From the NCBI GenBank assembly GCA_029244465.1, contig JAQWQN010000018.1, positions 1 to 6,611 on the forward strand: a stretch of DNA of 6,611 nt. The letters run 5' to 3'. Both the position numbers and the translations under genes were made by a program. The notes beneath the pieces were generated by a model. It saw nothing but the letters and a program-made list of their open reading frames with translations, did not search any database and was not told the DNA's origin. Shown piece by piece: positions 5,759 through 6,611 of this stretch. How positions within the stretch are numbered: the first letter of the stretch is position 1; each line of letters starts with the position of its first letter. The DNA comes from Pseudomonadales bacterium. Its GTDB lineage: Bacteria; Pseudomonadota; Gammaproteobacteria; Pseudomonadales; Azotimanducaceae.

Positions 5759-6611
5759 ACCGTCTCCGGCCAAAGTGGATCGCAACATCTCATCCAAACC
5801 CGTTAGCCCTGTTAGACCCAAAGTGGCAAACGCATGTGCGTTATCTACGTTGTCGTCATGATCTAAGATTTCGAGCATGGCGGGCGTGATTGGCGGGTTA
5901 GCCAATAGCGCCTGCAGCACTACAGCTAACAATTTTCCCATGGCGATAGGTAAAGACCTGACTGTTACAGCACGGCCAAACACCTGCCCTGCACGACGAC
6001 TCAATTCAGCACGCGACAGCACTTCAGGACCGCCTAAATCAATACCCGCATCAATTTTACCTATAGCACACGCCTTGATGGCAGCGATAACGTCGCCCGC
6101 GTAGATCGGCTGCTCTATACTTTCCATGCGAAAACCTACTGCCTTCTCCTTGAGCACCCGCCGGCGTAGAGAACGGCTCACGTAGTCTCGTTCACCGAGT
6201 ACCATAGGTACTCTTAGCGTACAGGTTGGATTAGGCGCCTCGTGCAATATTCTTTCAGCCCGTCCTTTTGAGGCGAGGCAGCTATTACTCGCATTCGGTT
6301 CCGCTCCAACGATGGAAAGATAGGAGACGTGCACATCGGGTCTATCTCTCAAAGCTTCGCACAAGGCACCCGTACTGCCTTCGTGAGCTTCATGATAGCT
6401 AGCTCCACCGCCTTCCTTGATAATGCCAACAAGGTGAACGACACAATCTGCTTCGATACAAGCATCACGCAACGCTGCCACGTCTGTATAACTAAGCACT
6501 TTAGTCGTCACGGCCTCATGAGCTGCAATCGCAGATGCGGCATGTTCACTGCGCACGACGGCCACAATATCAGCTTCCCCAATCGCGGCAAGTTCCGCGA
6601 CCAACCGTCTA
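5750..6611 (-). CDS. Atypical SDR / NDUFA9-like NAD(P)-binding protein, N-terminus cut by window edge
   Basis: The frame remains open to the right edge, where the last codons read RRLVAEL. This is the helix that normally follows the glycine-rich GxxGxxG loop, so the nucleotide-binding motif and true start lie just beyond the window. The TTG at 6604 is not a plausible start. About 287 residues are visible. Counting from the Leu at 6604, DIVAVVRS (12-19) is the second strand, DCVVHLVGIIKE (53-64) matches the 'VVHLVGI' signature of NDUFA9-like proteins, and VSYLSIVGAE (93-102) is the next strand. TLRVPMVLGERD (129-140) and QPIYAGDVIAAI (165-176) follow. This group includes complex I accessory proteins and quinone-related or NAD-binding sensor proteins, and catalysis is often lost. 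The usual YxxxK is changed: Cys109 stands where Tyr is expected, in CLASK, with Lys113 kept. The C-terminal part (about 220-260) holds a hydrophobic, possibly membrane-associated helix (LLAVVLQALLA). Confidence 0.85.
   Translation of the reverse strand, partial: RRLVAELAAIGEADIVAVVRSEHAASAIAAHEAVTTKVLSYTDVAALRDACIEADCVVHLVGIIKEGGGASYHEAHEGSTGALCEALRDRPDVHVSYLSIVGAEPNASNSCLASKGRAERILHEAPNPTCTLRVPMVLGERDYVSRSLRRRVLKEKAVGFRMESIEQPIYAGDVIAAIKACAIGKIDAGIDLGGPEVLSRAELSRRAGQVFGRAVTVRSLPIAMGKLLAVVLQALLANPPITPAMLEILDHDDNVDNAHAFATLGLTGLTGLDEMLRSTLAGDGLP

Overview
The window looks like ordinary chromosomal DNA from a proteobacterium. The evidence is a di-haem cytochrome of the c4 type, an alanine racemase of proteobacterial type, and a long coiled-coil protein ending in a helix-hairpin-helix domain. 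By eye the base composition is near 50% GC. I cannot fix the class. The cytochrome and the coiled-coil/HHH protein point to Gammaproteobacteria. The racemase also resembles alphaproteobacterial versions, which I judged from memory of family patterns and not from a search. There is no sign of an insertion sequence, phage, CRISPR array, tRNA or rRNA.

Layout from left to right: (1) the 3' end of an unrecognised gene on the + strand, ending at 230. (2) A minus-strand block, read from right to left: the coiled-coil/HHH protein (4505 to 2259), a small very charged 'DRR' protein (2188 to 1982), a cytochrome c4-like protein (1867 to 1232) and alanine racemase (1226 to 171). The last two are separated by only 5 bp and almost certainly share a transcript. 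The racemase overlaps the leftmost + strand gene tail to tail by 60 bp. (3) A divergent intergenic region of about 176 bp (4506-4681). (4) An esterase of the EstD/Fes-like alpha/beta hydrolase family on the + strand (4682-5758). (5) A gene for an atypical SDR of the NDUFA9-like type on the minus strand. It overlaps the esterase tail to tail by 9 bp and runs off the right edge of the window, so its N-terminus is missing.

The genes do not form an obvious single pathway. They cover cell-wall D-alanine supply (racemase), periplasmic electron transfer (cytochrome), a possible DNA-associated or structural coiled-coil protein, ester hydrolysis, and a nucleotide-binding SDR protein that may relate to respiratory complex I or quinone metabolism. 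No gene-free stretch exceeds 300 bases. I found no convincing new system. The items most worth a second look are the coiled-coil/HHH protein, the Cys replacing the SDR Tyr, and the small DRR-rich ORF.
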